A stretch of 64,000 nucleotides of DNA from Gaeumannomyces sp. JS-464. Its lineage: Eukaryota; Ascomycota; Sordariomycetes; Magnaporthales; Magnaporthaceae. Location of the stretch: NCBI GenBank assembly GCA_002197995.1, contig NGZR01000004.1, forward strand, positions 5,146,001 through 5,210,000, read 5' to 3'. Below, in pieces: positions 46,099 through 58,083 of the stretch. Both the position numbers and the translations under genes were made by a program. The number at the start of each line of letters is the position of its first letter. The first letter of the stretch is position 1. The notes beneath the pieces are model-generated. The model made no database searches. It saw only the letters and a list, made by a program, of their open reading frames with translations, and had not been told where the DNA came from.

Positions 46099-46568
46099 AT
46101 GGCAGGTCGATCCCGATCAGATATCATTAAGGACAATCCTATCGGTGAGGGCTTTAATGCGTTCCGCCTCTCGTTCAACTCGATCTGCGAAGACAAGCAG
46201 GCCCCGTGCACTCCGGACGCGCTGGGTCAACTCGACCAAGAATGTATGTATGGCAATCCAGGCTTTGTTGAACGTGCTCCTCTAACTGCTATGCAGATCT
46301 CCAGAATCTCACCCTCGATCTTCTATCTGCTCTGCGAAACTTTCCTGCTGCTCGGCAGCTCGCTTCAAGGACAAGTTCGGGCGCCCTTCGAAGCGATCTT
46401 TTAAAACTCATTTCCGCGGCCGCCTCCGACTTCGACGTCAACCGCGTCAAGCCTCTCCTGAATGCAGCCATTACCGATGATCCAAACGATACCCTTATCT
46501 GGGATGCGGTTTACCGCGCCGTCGCCAAGCCCACCCCGCCACCCCACCCGTTACCATTATCCTTTTAG
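46099..46568 (+). pseudogene. 5' fragment of a possible FunK1-type kinase gene, truncated by repeats
   Basis: ATG at 46099. Exon 1 ends at 46243 (GTATGT donor), followed by a 53 bp intron with a CTAAC branch site and GCAG acceptor; exon 2 starts at 46297. The 138-residue product reads MAGRSRSDIIKDNPIGEGFN, LTLDLLSALRNFP, LLKLISAAASDFDVNRVKPL and DDPNDTLIWDAVYRAV before ending in PPPHPLPLSF. From memory this resembles the N-terminus of large (600-800 residue) fungal proteins with a C-terminal FunK1 protein-kinase-like domain; I could not check this. Base composition changes abruptly at about 46545 to RIP-type AT-rich DNA and no kinase motif follows. Splice signals and codon use are healthy, so truncation is probably recent or the part before the break was protected from RIP. 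The TAG at 46566 already lies in foreign sequence. Confidence 0.6.
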
Positions 46569-46934
46569 CAAACCCTATAAATACATATTACAAGCAGTTT
46601 CGCAAACTTTTTAAAACACCGCTAAAATATGGATAGGATTTTAAGTCAGAGTTTAATCCTTTTTATATAAGGCTTTTTCGTTTTCGCGAAACTTTTTTTT
46701 AAGCGCGTAATAGGTTTAAATGCAACGTTTAAAGCTGTTTTTAAAAAAATGCATAAAAAGTAGCAATTCATTTTTTAATGGCGAAAAATAGCGGGAATAA
46801 CTGGCAAAGGCAAAAAAAAGCGACGTTTTAGCCTGGTTTAACGACATTTTCGCGAAACTAAACGCATTTGCGAAAAACCATACGCAAACGTTAACACGTC
46901 GACGAAAACCGTTACCATAGCTTAATAAATGTTA

Positions 46935-47135
46935 TAAACAGGCTTTTGCTTTTAAAGTAGGACATTTAAAGGCGGTAGTAAACAGTACACTAGGTTTAAG
47001 GTTTTTTAAAAAAACTAGGTAACTTGGTAATAATAGTTTAATTGTTTGCCAAAAGGGTTGCTTTAAAGCTAACTTAAGTTAACTAATTGTTATAGTTCCG
47101 TGCTAGTGGCACGGGTTATAGGCTTAAAGGTTACC
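46935..47135 (-). repeat. Diverged solo LTR fragment
   Basis: Resembles 47370-47510 in order and spacing: GCTTTTAAAGTA, AACAGTA, GTAACTT, TTTAATTG.TTGCC, AAAGCTAACTTAAGTTAACTAAT. It is therefore a more decayed relative of the LTR next to it, in the same orientation. Confidence 0.6.
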
Positions 47136-47355
47136 CTTAAACCGTTTTATACTTATATAACAAAAGCCAATCTTTAAAAAGGAAACTGCTTTTTTTTTTC
47201 CTTTTTTCATTTTATAACATAACATTACTTCGGCACCTACTGGCCACCACCCATTAGCTTAGCTTATTACATTGTTATAAAATCTTTTCCCGAAAGCGGG
47301 ATTATAACCATATCGTCCACTTTCCCCTTTTTACCGGCAAACGCCGCCACCCCGA

Positions 47356-47771
47356 TATTACAATTAAGGGTTTGCTTTTAAAGTAAGGCACCTCGGGGGG
47401 ATAAAACAGTATTGGTACGTTTGGTTGTAAAAAATACGTAACTTAAAAGGATAATTTAATTGCTTACCCCAGGGGATGCTTAAAAGCTAACTTAAATTAA
47501 CTAATGCCGAAACCTTAATTAAAACTACCTAGGATAATAGGAAATCCTTCCTTTTTATAACCGTTATTTATCCTGCGTTTTCCTTAAATATATTAGCTAT
47601 ATTTATAACTAATATATCCCTTCCAAATATGTTAGCTATATTTATAACTAACATATCCCTATTTAAGTTATGTGTCGCTTAGTTACGTACCGAAAGCGTT
47701 AATGGGGCTACCCCACCCTTTCCCTCCGTTCCGGTCGCTTTACGCCCCGTTATAGGGACGCGGTCGTAACA
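47356..47771 (-). repeat. LTR (3' LTR of minus-strand chromovirus copy R2)
   Basis: The reverse complement of the LTR at 57643-58083. It shares TGTTACGACCGCG at one end, several TATGTTAGTTATAAATATAGC-like repeats, and TTAGCTTTTAAGCATCCC near the other end. It has 416 bp; the terminal CA has changed to TA. Confidence 0.8.
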
Positions 47772-48089
47772 TTAGGTTTCCCCTTTTAGGCTAAATCCTT
47801 TTAGCTATTATTTATCGCCCCGCTTTCCGTTAATGGTAAGTACTTTCCTTTTTTTACTAACTACTACCCTTTTTTTTAACAAAATGTTTAATTAAATGCA
47901 AAAACGAAAGCTTGCGCGCTTAATTGTTAAACGTAATAAACTTTTTTTTTCAATTACTTGTACTGCTATTTTTATACCTTTTTATTCTAATTGTAAATCC
48001 GACGGCTTTAATTAGTGCTTAGTATTTCTTAACGATTACTTTCGTTGTAAAAGGTGCGTTCGTTAAAAGCGTTTTCGGTGCGACATTTT

Positions 48090-48329
48090 GGGCTTTGCTT
48101 TTAAGCACTTTTATTATTACAGTTTTTAGCACTTTCGCGCGAAAAAGGAATTGGAAGCCGTAAAAGCGGAACGCCGTTTTATCGACGCTAAAATTAAGCG
48201 TTTGCGAAAAAAAAGTAATAGCGCGAAAAGTTTACACGAGCGATTCGTCGTAGTATTAACTCCGTAAAAAAGCTAAAGCGTATCGAACGGGAGGAAGCCG
48301 ACCGGGAAGCTCGCTAAATTGCTTCGTAA
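48090..48329 (+). pseudogene. Remnant of the antisense 3' ORF of the chromovirus (R2 copy)
   Basis: On the strand opposite to pol. Related to 64000-63853. It still reads KKELEAVKAERRFIDAKIK then a broken stretch, and ends ...EEADREAR-stop near 48316. Charged and coiled-coil-like. RIP and small deletions have broken it. Confidence 0.55.
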
Positions 48330-48639
48330 CCTTAGCCATTTGTAGCTTTTGCCGTTTCCCTCGATTAGCAATTACTCGGGGTTAATTTTAACCCGGATTT
48401 GCTTACCTTTTTTAGCTTTGGTAAGTTGTTTTTTTAACGCTTTTATAAAGCCCGTAATATATTGGGTATAGCTTTGGTTTTTTTTTACCGAAGTCGTAAG
48501 TTTAACTTTTAACGCGTTTGTTTATTTATAATAATATTATCGTTAACCGATGGTGCTATTATAATGGTGCTTTTTTTTATTTTCTTTTTAACCGTTCGTA
48601 ATAAACCCTTTTGCTTTATTTGGTTCCGGTAAATGTTGC

Positions 48640-48717
48640 ACTTTTTAACTTAATGGTAAAACGTTATCGTTTATAACACCTATTTTATAAATTCCGGGTT
48701 CGATTCCCGGTTAAGCT
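48640..48717 (+). other. tRNA-like sequence inside R2
   Basis: Contains a perfect B-box (GGTTCGATTCC, 48697-48707) in a CCGGG..CCCGG T-stem, and an A-box-like TAACTTAATGG about 45 bp upstream. The acceptor stem does not pair well, so it is not a functional tRNA. It contains few CpA sites in the T-arm, which explains survival under RIP. Confidence 0.5.
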
Positions 48718-50659
48718 AAAAGGATTAGCGGTTTTTTTTTGGAAATATTACAAGTGTTTTTAAAAAGGATCGTTATTTTTCCGTCCTTTTGCTGGCTAAT
48801 CTTTTTGTAATTATTTTTGCCGATATTTTTATAAAACCTTTTAGCAATTTTTTAAGTTCGTTTTTTTTCCCACGTGTTTTTTTATAACCGTACTTTTTCC
48901 ATTTAATTAAGTACTTTTTAAGCTTATTTTTTATAGTTTAAATAGTTTAAATTTCTTCGATTTTATATTTTTATTTTGTGTTAATTTTTATTAACATGTC
49001 GTTTTTAAAACCTGGTAACGCTAGTTTAAATAAGGAAATATAAAAACCCGGGTGGGATTTTATAATTAATAGTAGTCGGAATTTATAATTTACGTTTAAA
49101 ACCTTTTTTATAGCATTTTAAAAAGTTTTAGTTTTTTATAGTTTAATTTATCGTTTAATCGTTTTGTTTTAATATTGCGTCGAAAAAATAAACGTTATTT
49201 CCTTTTTTAAAAGTTAATCCTTCGATTTTTTTTGTTTATTTAAATGGTTATACGGGTTGTGCAATTTTTTTTAGTTTTGTTTAAAAGTGTTTATACAGTT
49301 TAGTAAGCTCCGTTATTTGTATTTCCGCTATTATAGCATATTTTCCTGCTTTAAATTCTTTATACGCTGTGGACGTAAACCCGTAGCTCGTATAAAACGG
49401 TATAATTTTATGCTTTTAAATAAAAACTGTTATAAACGAACTAAGTTATAAAAAATAATTATAGCTAATTGTTTTATTTATAATAACGTAATAACGTAAA
49501 TATTGTTTTATAATTTAATTTATTCGTTTTGTTTATTTATTTGTTTAAAAAGTGGTAATTGTAAATAAGAAATGCTTAGCTTTTAATAAAACCGTAAGCT
49601 TTTTTTAAAACTTGCTTGTAAATAGCTTGTTTTTATCGGTAATTAAACGGTTCGGCGTGCCGTATTCCGCTATTACGTGTTTAATAAAAACGTACGCTAG
49701 TTTTATAACGTCGTTACTTTTTTTATATAATAGGAATAAAGCGTATTTAATAAGCTTATTTATTCCTATTAATATATTATCGTACTTAATTTTAATTATC
49801 GATTTTTTAAATTAGGAAAATTTAATAGTTAACGAAATTTATAATAACTTTTTGCTATATTTTGTTAAATATTAGCAAAGGTTGTAAAAGCTTATACGGC
49901 TTATATTTACTGGCTTTATTTTTGGCACAGTTTTCGTAATTTTTTATTACGTTTTATACTTCGGTTTAAATTTTTACGAACTTGTAATATTATTACAACC
50001 GTTTTTACGTTTTGGTTACGTTTTAATAGTTATATGCTAACTGGTTGTAAATTTGTTAAAAATTTTTTTAAGGTTTAAACCTTTTCTTATCGGACCGTTT
50101 TAGCAAATAGCTTTTATGCCGGAATTAAAAATTCGTTTAGTTTTTCCGCTAAAATTACTCGCGTTTTTTTAAGTATTGTAATTTAATAGTTCGGTTGTTA
50201 ATTTAAAGCGTTCGCCCGGCCGTTTTCCAACCTTTTCCGGTACTCGATCCGAATATCGTAATTTTATAAAAATTCGTTTTAACGAATTTATCGTTTATTT
50301 AAGTTTTTACTAATAGTAAAATGTGTTAAGTTTTTATAATTTATATATATATTATAACTTAAGGTTTAATTTTATAAAAGTATGGTCGCCATTTTTTAAA
50401 TGCTGGAATAATTGCTAAAAGTTTTTTATTATAAATTTAGTAATTTAATTTAAATTTATTTAATTTTTGCGAAAAAAACGCGTAAAAGTGCAACTGTTTT
50501 TAATCGTTTTATTATTCGAATTAGCTATCGATCGCGTAATTCGACGCGTTAATTTCGATTTCGAAAGGTTTTTTTAGGTTTGGAAATGCTAATATTAGTT
50601 TATTTATTACAATTATTAGGGCTGTTAGGCAGGCAAGTAAACGTTAGTAATAAAGTAGA

Positions 50660-53600
50660 TTGTTATTCGAAAAAGGGAAGCCCGGAAGGCCCGACCTGCA
50701 CAAAATTGGGGTATCCCTAATCTTGTAAAAGGCTGCTAGTGGGGCCCGCCCTTATTTGCGATAAGGGCTGCGGGTTTTCACAAGCCCCGCACTTCCAGCT
50801 ATTAACGAGGGCTTTACTAGCCGTAACAAATGCCGGCCTTTTAAAAAGACGGCATTATTTTTAATGCTAATAGTACAAGTGAAAGGTTTTCCTTCGTTCT
50901 TTAAGCGTTTAAGTTTCCGTTACGCCGCATTTTTCCGCGGTTTTTTTCGCCCGCGTTTAGCCGGTGCCGGCGCTTTTAGTCCACCGTTATCGGCCGTAAG
51001 AAAAGGTTTGGTAACGTTGGCTTTGCTTTATAAGGCGAGTAGGGTTTTTTAAAACCTTTCGAAGGCTTTAACGATTTTAAAAGCGTATTTAAAATCCGAA
51101 AACCGCAGCCACTAGCCTTTATGCTTTCCGTAACCCTTTTAAACCCACGTAATATTCCACGAAACCACCACGTTTAATCCTTTTATTAGTAATACGTTCG
51201 ACTTTATACGACTGGTCGTTAACGTTGCTAAGGTTGTCGGATTTGTCGGTTTTAAAAGCGTAGTTGACCGGTTCGAAAGGCGGCGGCACACGTTAGTAAA
51301 GGTCGTTAGCGGCCTTATACCGAAGCAAATGCTAAATGGAGATTATAAGGTAAATCCGGGTGCCGCTACGAGGCAGGTCCAGCTTGTAAGCTAACGGGGA
51401 AACTTTTTTTTTTAATAGTGTAGGGCTTTTAACGAAATGGGGCCGTTTGTTACTTATCGCGCTATTACGCGGTTTATAAGCCGTGCTTATTTTTAGCTAA
51501 ATTTGGTTTCCAACGTTAAACTTTTTATAGCGGTGTTTATTATTGTAAATCCTTTTTATTTCGGAAATAGCGAAGTTTATAACGTATTAGGCTTTTTATC
51601 GAAAATGCTTTTTAACGTATTGGAAATTAAAGGTGTTTTTGGAATCCGAGTTGGTTAAGCGAGCGATAAAACCTGGGAGCTTAAATTCGAAAAGAAACTT
51701 ATGCGGCGAACAATTTATAGCTGATATAATAAAGTTGTTAATATCCTATTGGAATGCTAGGAGTATGTTAATTTAATCGTTAAAATGCTTTTAAGCGTAA
51801 AAACGTAAAGCTAGCTTTACGAGTTAGTTTTTCCTTTCGGATTAGCTATTAGCTTAAAAGTGGTAAGTTATTATTATAATTAGCTTGGTGTAAAGCCTTT
51901 CCAAACGGTTTGCCAAAAGGTGCTGGTAAAATTAGCGTTTTTATTAAAAATAATAGCACGGGGGCAAAGCTAGTCGGCTATTAGGAAACGCTGCAATAAA
52001 AGGGATGCTTAATGTTTAACGCCGTAAATGTTATAGCTAAAAATTAGGATAGTTCGTTTAAAAGTTTTATTCGTAACCGTTAAAAGGGCATTATAAGCGT
52101 TATAAGTGTTTAACTGCTAAAAGGTATTAGCTAACGGTACCGTAAGTAAAGCCGTAATAAAATCCATAGCCAGCACGCTTATCGGCTTCGTAAAGGCCTA
52201 AATAAGTTAAAAGGTCCCGATAAGCTTTTAATTATCGATTTAGTTTATGCTATAATCGTGGCAATGCTTAATGTATTAATCGATTTGGCGTTTTTTAAAC
52301 CGGAAATGCACTTTTATAAACGCATTTGTCATTTTTTGTCGGCCGAAATGGTGTTTATAATTATAAGCTTTTTTTAAAAAGGTTTTTACCAAAAGGAAAA
52401 GGATAACCAAGCGTTTAACTCCGTCGTTATCCTTGTTATACAATAAGCTATTAATAATACGAAAGGGGTGCCCGGGCTTTAAAGCATTTAACACGTCCTC
52501 GTGCTTAAAGGGCTTTTTGCCGGGGCAAAAGGTTGCGAGTTTCCGGATTAGCTTGTAAAATACGGGGTTTCTTTTATAATGTTTAATAAACTAAAAGCGT
52601 AGGTTTTTTTTTATAACTGTTTCGGCCATTTGCAATACGTGTTTAACGTCGTCGTTATTATCGTTAAAGCTTTTGTTTTAAAGCGAGTTTAATATAAGCT
52701 CGTCGAGCTTAGCGCGAGTTTTAAGGTTTTTAATTATTACGGGGAAGCGGGATAATGCGTCGGGCATAAGGTTAAAGCGTTTTAGCACGTGGTAAACGTC
52801 CAAAAGGTAAGCGCTAAGGTAAATGAAAGCGTTAATTAAGCGTTTATTAGCCCGGTTCGTAAAAACAATGTTAAAACAAGTTTTATTAACGATTTTAAAA
52901 GTGATATTATAATCCGTAAATATAACGATACGGTTTTTATTATTAAAATGGAAAACGGTGCGAAATCGTTTGCAAGCCTAAATTAAATAAGCTACTTTTA
53001 ACTTTAAAAGTCCGTAATTAAGCTTAAATGCTGTTAAATATCAACTAAAAAATATAATCGGTTAAACCATTATCGACGGAATTACAATTTTTTGGTTTTT
53101 AAACGTACTTCGGCTTAGTTTGGAATATTATAATTTTAAAGCCGCGTTTAAGGTTTTCGTCGATTTGCAAGTATAGCGTGCGGTTTGGGTCGTAGTAATA
53201 CAAGCGCATTTTTTTGCAAATAAACTTTTAAAGTGCTTTAAAAGATTTAATTTCGTTAAAAGTAGGCGTAAAAGCAATGCTTTTTGCGTAATGCTAACGT
53301 TAACCGCTTTTATCCTTACCTTATTTCCGGCTTTTAACTAGCAGTAAAACTTTTCGCTTTTGCAAAAGCTCCGCGATTTTAGCGTAATAAGGGATTATAA
53401 AGCGCAAAAATTTAATATTGCCGAAGTACGTTTCCAAAAACTTAAACGTACTGGGAAAAGCTAAGTTTTTAAAACTTTAAACTCGTAATTCCGTAGTGGA
53501 AAATTCCAAAACGTTAACGTAAAATTCAAACAGCTTAACGTTAAAATACCCGACGAAGCTTTTTTTGGGGGAAATAGCGATGCTTTTATTTTCGAACATT

Positions 53601-56600
53601 TTAAAAATCGTTGTAAATAACGTTAGTAATTTTGGAAATTGTTTAAAAAAATGATAATATCGTCGACGAAATAGCGGTAAAAGGATTTAAAAGGTCGAAA
53701 AAGGTTATCCATAAACCGCTAAACATAAGTAAAGCTATTCCAATATTTTATAAGGGCTATACGTAAACGTTTAAAGCTTTAATGGCTTACGATCGTAAGC
53801 CGGTTTCGATGCTCCGGGTGCACGAAAAACTGGAAGAAAAACGCTATTGCGTTTACGGTTATTACGTATCCCTTGTTTTTAAAAGCCTCGATTACGTCCT
53901 ATTGGAAAGGCAAAAGGTAAGCGTTCGGCATAATAACCTTGTTAAATTGGCGTAAGTTAACGACCATACGGCTTTTAGGCTAACCGTGCATTATGCGCCA
54001 CACGACGAAATAGGGAAACGCAAAAAAAGTAGCGTGGTTAACTAATTTCAATCGCTTTTATTTATTAAGCTTGTTATAAGTTTAGTCGATAACGTTTTTC
54101 TTTTTACAAGTTACGGGATAGGGCTTGTTAAATAGCTTAGCACTTTAATTTTACCACCCTTTTACAAAAGGGATTTTTATTTGCTCGTTTTTAAGGATAT
54201 CGATAGGGTTACGGTTCCGCCAAATATCGGCACGCTTATAAATGTTTTTAAGGATGCGCGCTTTCGTAAAATTGCCGTTGTAAACGTGCACCTTGTCCTT
54301 CGTTAAAATGTAAGGTGTTTTGCTAAGTGCTTTAATTGCTAAGCGCTTTTTTAGCACTTTAAACAGAGATTTCGAAAAGTTAAACATAAGGTTTTCGTAG
54401 TTAATATTAACGTCCGGTCCGGGATTTTAATCTTTGGGTTTTAAAAGTCCTAAAGGTTTTAAAGGTTTTAAAAGTTTTAGTTTTTAAGGTTCCGAAAGGT
54501 TAATTTTTTTTAGCATTGTAAGCTTTTTTGCTTTTGCTTTTCCTAATGTTATGTTATAAATTTAATCGGAAAGTAACTTTAGTTAGCACGCCCGCTCCGC
54601 CCGTAAGTTTTTTGGATTTTGGCATTTACCCGCAAATAGTGCTTAGTTGTTTAACCGTAAAGGGTTATAAAACTTATAGTTTAACTGCATTGCTTAAATT
54701 ACTTGCTTTTCCTCGCTAAAACCGGTGCCGGCGGCGGTTTCGATAGCGGGGCTTTCGGCCGAAAAAAGGAAGGTCGAAAGGGTTTTAAAGCCGTATTCGG
54801 CGCCGTGCTTAGCTTAAAAGCTTTAAACCGCGGTAGCCAGTGCGTTTACGCTCGTAATAGCTTTAAAAGCGGTTTTAAAATCGAGCACCTAATAGATTTA
54901 ATCCGCATGCTTTTTAATGGTAGTTATGCGTGCATTTTTGGCCAATTAAAAAGGTTAGTCCGACGTGTTATAAATTAAGCAAACGGGTTTAGTTTTATAA
55001 TTAACCATGGCATTTAAAACAATAAAGTGGTCGCCTTTTAGCAAAAAACTCCGTCTTTTGGGGAAAGGGAAGTACGTTACCGGGATGGCCATTGTTTATT
55101 AGGCCGGAATTACCACTGTTTTAAAGCATTTAACTGCTCGCACAATTGCTATGCCTTTTTTTACTATTATAATAGGCACGTAAAAGTGATTTAAAAGGAA
55201 GTTAATTAAATCGGTTGCGAAGTTAATAAATGCACTTCGAGGTTTAAAAAAGGCGATTTCGAAAATTATGCCGGCTGTTAATTAGTTTACAATCCAAGCG
55301 TAAGCCGTTTGCTAAATTACTCCGGGATTACCGTTAAAAAAAATCCGGGAGTAAAAAACGTAATTTAGGCGAATTTATTAGTACGTTTAGGTCGTTTAAA
55401 GTTCCAGCCGGAAAAAATAGGTTGTGCGTTAAGGTTTATAACGTCGAAAATTTTATATTCGTAATTGCGAAAAAAGTTTTTAGCGATAAGGTTTTAGCTA
55501 AATCCGGAATTAGCATAAATTTAAGTTTTTAACCGTTAATAAAAAGCCGGATCGTTATTTTGGCATATAAATATCCGCTTAAAAAAATTGCCTCGGCGTT
55601 AACTTTAATGGTTTTTTTTATAACGTTAATTTTTTTAAACACATAAAAAGTATGGTTTTCGTTAATTTAATAAATAGGTTTGCTAAAATAAGCCGTAAAG
55701 TAAGCGAAAAGTAAATTGCGAAAGGGTATAACAATGCCGCAACGTTTACAGGTTTGTAAATCGGCTTAGCGATTATCGATAGCATAAATGTCGTTTGTAT
55801 CGCTTAAAAAAGCCTCGCTAGCATCGTCGTTATCGTTAATATCGTTATAAGCGCTTGGAAAATCCTTTGCATTCGCGTTACCGTTGTTAACATTGTAAAT
55901 GCGGTTTCGCTAACGGTTATTGCGGTTTTTATCGCGGCGATTACCGTATTTATTAACTCGCTTATAATCGTCTTTGCGATTATTACGAGCTTTATACTCG
56001 TTACGCTTATTACAAGGTTTGTAATCGTCGCGGGGCTTATAGCCGCAATTTCGATCATTTTGGCGGTAGTTTTTATAAGATTTTTAACGGTGTAAGTTAT
56101 ACCGGTTACCTTAATAAAAGTCGTAACGGTGCCGGTAACGGTTATTTCGGTGCTTTTCGCGAAAGTTACGGTTATTACAATGCTTATGCTTACCGTTATA
56201 ATCGTCGTTATAGCTTTTTTAACGAAGGTTATGCTTTTTAGCAATCGCGTTAGGATATTGCTTTTTAGCTATAGCGATAAAAACGAGGTTATTTTTCTTA
56301 ATAAAACGAAGGTATTTAATGCGAGTTTTCGTAAATTTAAAAGCTCGCAATCTCGTTTAAATGCTTAAATTTAAACGGTTTTAAATTTAAATTATTAGTT
56401 TTAAGTTAAAAAAAATGCCTTAATTTTTTAAGTCCTTTTAATAAAGGTTAAAAATGCCGATCATTTTTCGTTTAAAAAGGAAACGATTTCCTTAAAGCCG
56501 AGTTAATATAATAAAATCGAGGGTTTGTTAGCGCTAACGGCGGATCGCCAATCGTCGGCTTCCTTTCGGTTTTATTAATAACGACGGTTATTTTAATCGC

Positions 56601-57640
56601 GATTTTTGCGATCCGAAACGTAAGGGTTATTAAAATTACGAGCCGGATTTTGCCGAGGGTTATTAACGAGGGTAGCCCGGAAAGGTCGATAAATACGATG
56701 GCTTTTTTTAACTCGTTAAGCCGGTTAGGACTTTAGCAGGATTTCGCCTTAATTTTCGCCAAAATCCAAGTTAAAATCGGAAAAGGCTTGTAAATTACGA
56801 CCTTAATTGGCCGTGGCCGTGCGTAAAATCCGGTTATGCTCGCGATCGGGCTTTTAAGGGCGGTAGCGATCGCTATCGGGTTTTTTATAGCGATTGGCCT
56901 TTGTAACAAGCTTAATTATAGCAATTAAATCCTCGTTTTCCGACTTAGCGGCCGGCTATTTATCTCGTTAGATTTCACTAAGCCGGCGATTAGCTTTACG
57001 CAAGTTCGGCGAAAGCTAACGGGCACGATTGCCGCTAACATTTGGGTTATAATAACGCTCGTATTTAAAACGCTTAAAATGCTTGCGATTGTTTTCGATG
57101 CTGTTTAACTTCGTTATGATTTGCTTAAGGGTATTAGTTTATTTAAACTGGATGTTTCGAAATTGGCGTTAGCTTTTTCGCATTTGGTTAAACCGATCGA
57201 AAGCTTAATATAATCGATCGTTTTGCTTTTTGATTTGTGCTTCCATTCGGCGGATAAAGTCGCTGTTAAATCCAAGCTTAAAACCTTCGTTTTTGCCGGT
57301 AACGCGCTAATATTCGTCGCTTTCGGACGAGGCTTAAAAAGGTGCCTCGTAATTCGTTTTGGAAAGTTACGAACGCGTTAATTAAAATTAGCGGTCGAAA
57401 TCGATCTTTCCCGGGCGTATGTTAAAAGCGGAAAAAAAGGCAAAAGTGTGGGTTATAACGGGCGTTTTGGTTAGCACCGTAATGCTTTAAGCAAAAGGAA
57501 AGGCTAATGCGCCAGTTGGCTTAGCGCGCTTAGCCCGCTTTAGCTGTACACTATCGTTATGCGACAAGTCGGTAATGGCCTTGTGCGGTACAAGGCTGTC
57601 GGTTTTAAGCAAAAAGGATTTTAGCATCGCACCGGATATA
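50660..57640 (-). mobile_element. Second Ty3/gypsy family (R3), RIP-degraded
   Basis: Minus strand. A reverse transcriptase spans about 54150-53640: RMVVNLRQFNKVIMPNAYLL, IAFFFQFFVHPEHRNRLTIV, YWNSFTYV.RFMDNLFRPF and the active site YFVDDIIIF (53659-53673). This differs from the YLDDILIF of R1, so it is another family. Upstream (55.8-57.3 kb) is a hydrophilic Asn/Arg-rich, gag-like stretch; its opposite-frame shadow gives the Ile/Thr-rich 146-codon frame at 55804-56244. Three GC-richer patches (50.68-51.4, 54.58-54.85 and 57.5-57.7 kb) were less affected. I could not identify its LTRs, so both ends are approximate. Confidence 0.7.
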
Positions 57641-57642
57641 AG

Positions 57643-58083
57643 TGTTACGACCGCGCCCAAAAGGAGGGTGCGGGGTGGCCAGGACAAATGGGAGGGCTAA
57701 AGCGGCCCACCCTAAAACCCAGGTTACGTAACAGTCGCAGGATATGTTAGCTATGGACATAGCCAGCATATCCAGCCAAAATATGTTAGTTATAAACATA
57801 GCTAACATATCCGTTAAGGATATGCTAGCTATAAACATAACCAATATATCCAAAAAGTAGCAGGAAAGTTAGCGTATATATAAGGGGTAAGTTTCCCTTT
57901 TTACCAGGTAGTTTTAGTTAAAACTTCGGCATTAATTAACCTAAGTTAGCTTTTAAGCATCCCTTAGGGCAAGCAATTAAATTATCCTTTTAAGTTACGT
58001 ATTCCCCTATTAACCAAATTAAAAATACTGTCCTTTTCACCCCCGAAATGCTTTACTTTAAGAGCAAACCCCTAATTATAACA
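57643..58083 (+). repeat. LTR (5' LTR of plus-strand chromovirus copy R1)
   Basis: 441 bp, beginning TGTTACGACCGCG and ending AATTATAACA, so it has the expected TG..CA ends. It contains three TATGTTAG/TATGCTAG..TATAAACATA units and a TATATATAAGG promoter-like box. It matches the LTR at 47356-47771 in reverse. Confidence 0.85.

Larger units (their letters stand above)
47772..50650 (-). mobile_element. Chromovirus-type Ty3/gypsy copy R2, 3' half only
   Basis: On the minus strand, from right to left: RNase H (about 50600-50490, matching the R1 segment around 61830-61920), a degenerate integrase, and a chromodomain (about 49000-48850, still showing YLIKWKKYGY). A 3' region with a tRNA-like motif and an opposite-strand frame follows, then the LTR at 47771. 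The reverse transcriptase, gag and 5' LTR are missing: the element stops at about 50650, where a different gypsy element begins. Confidence 0.75.

Noticed and set aside
55804..56244. 146-codon Ile/Thr-rich minus-strand frame
   Set aside because: Alternative-frame reading of the Asn/Arg-rich gag-like part of R3; not a plausible protein.
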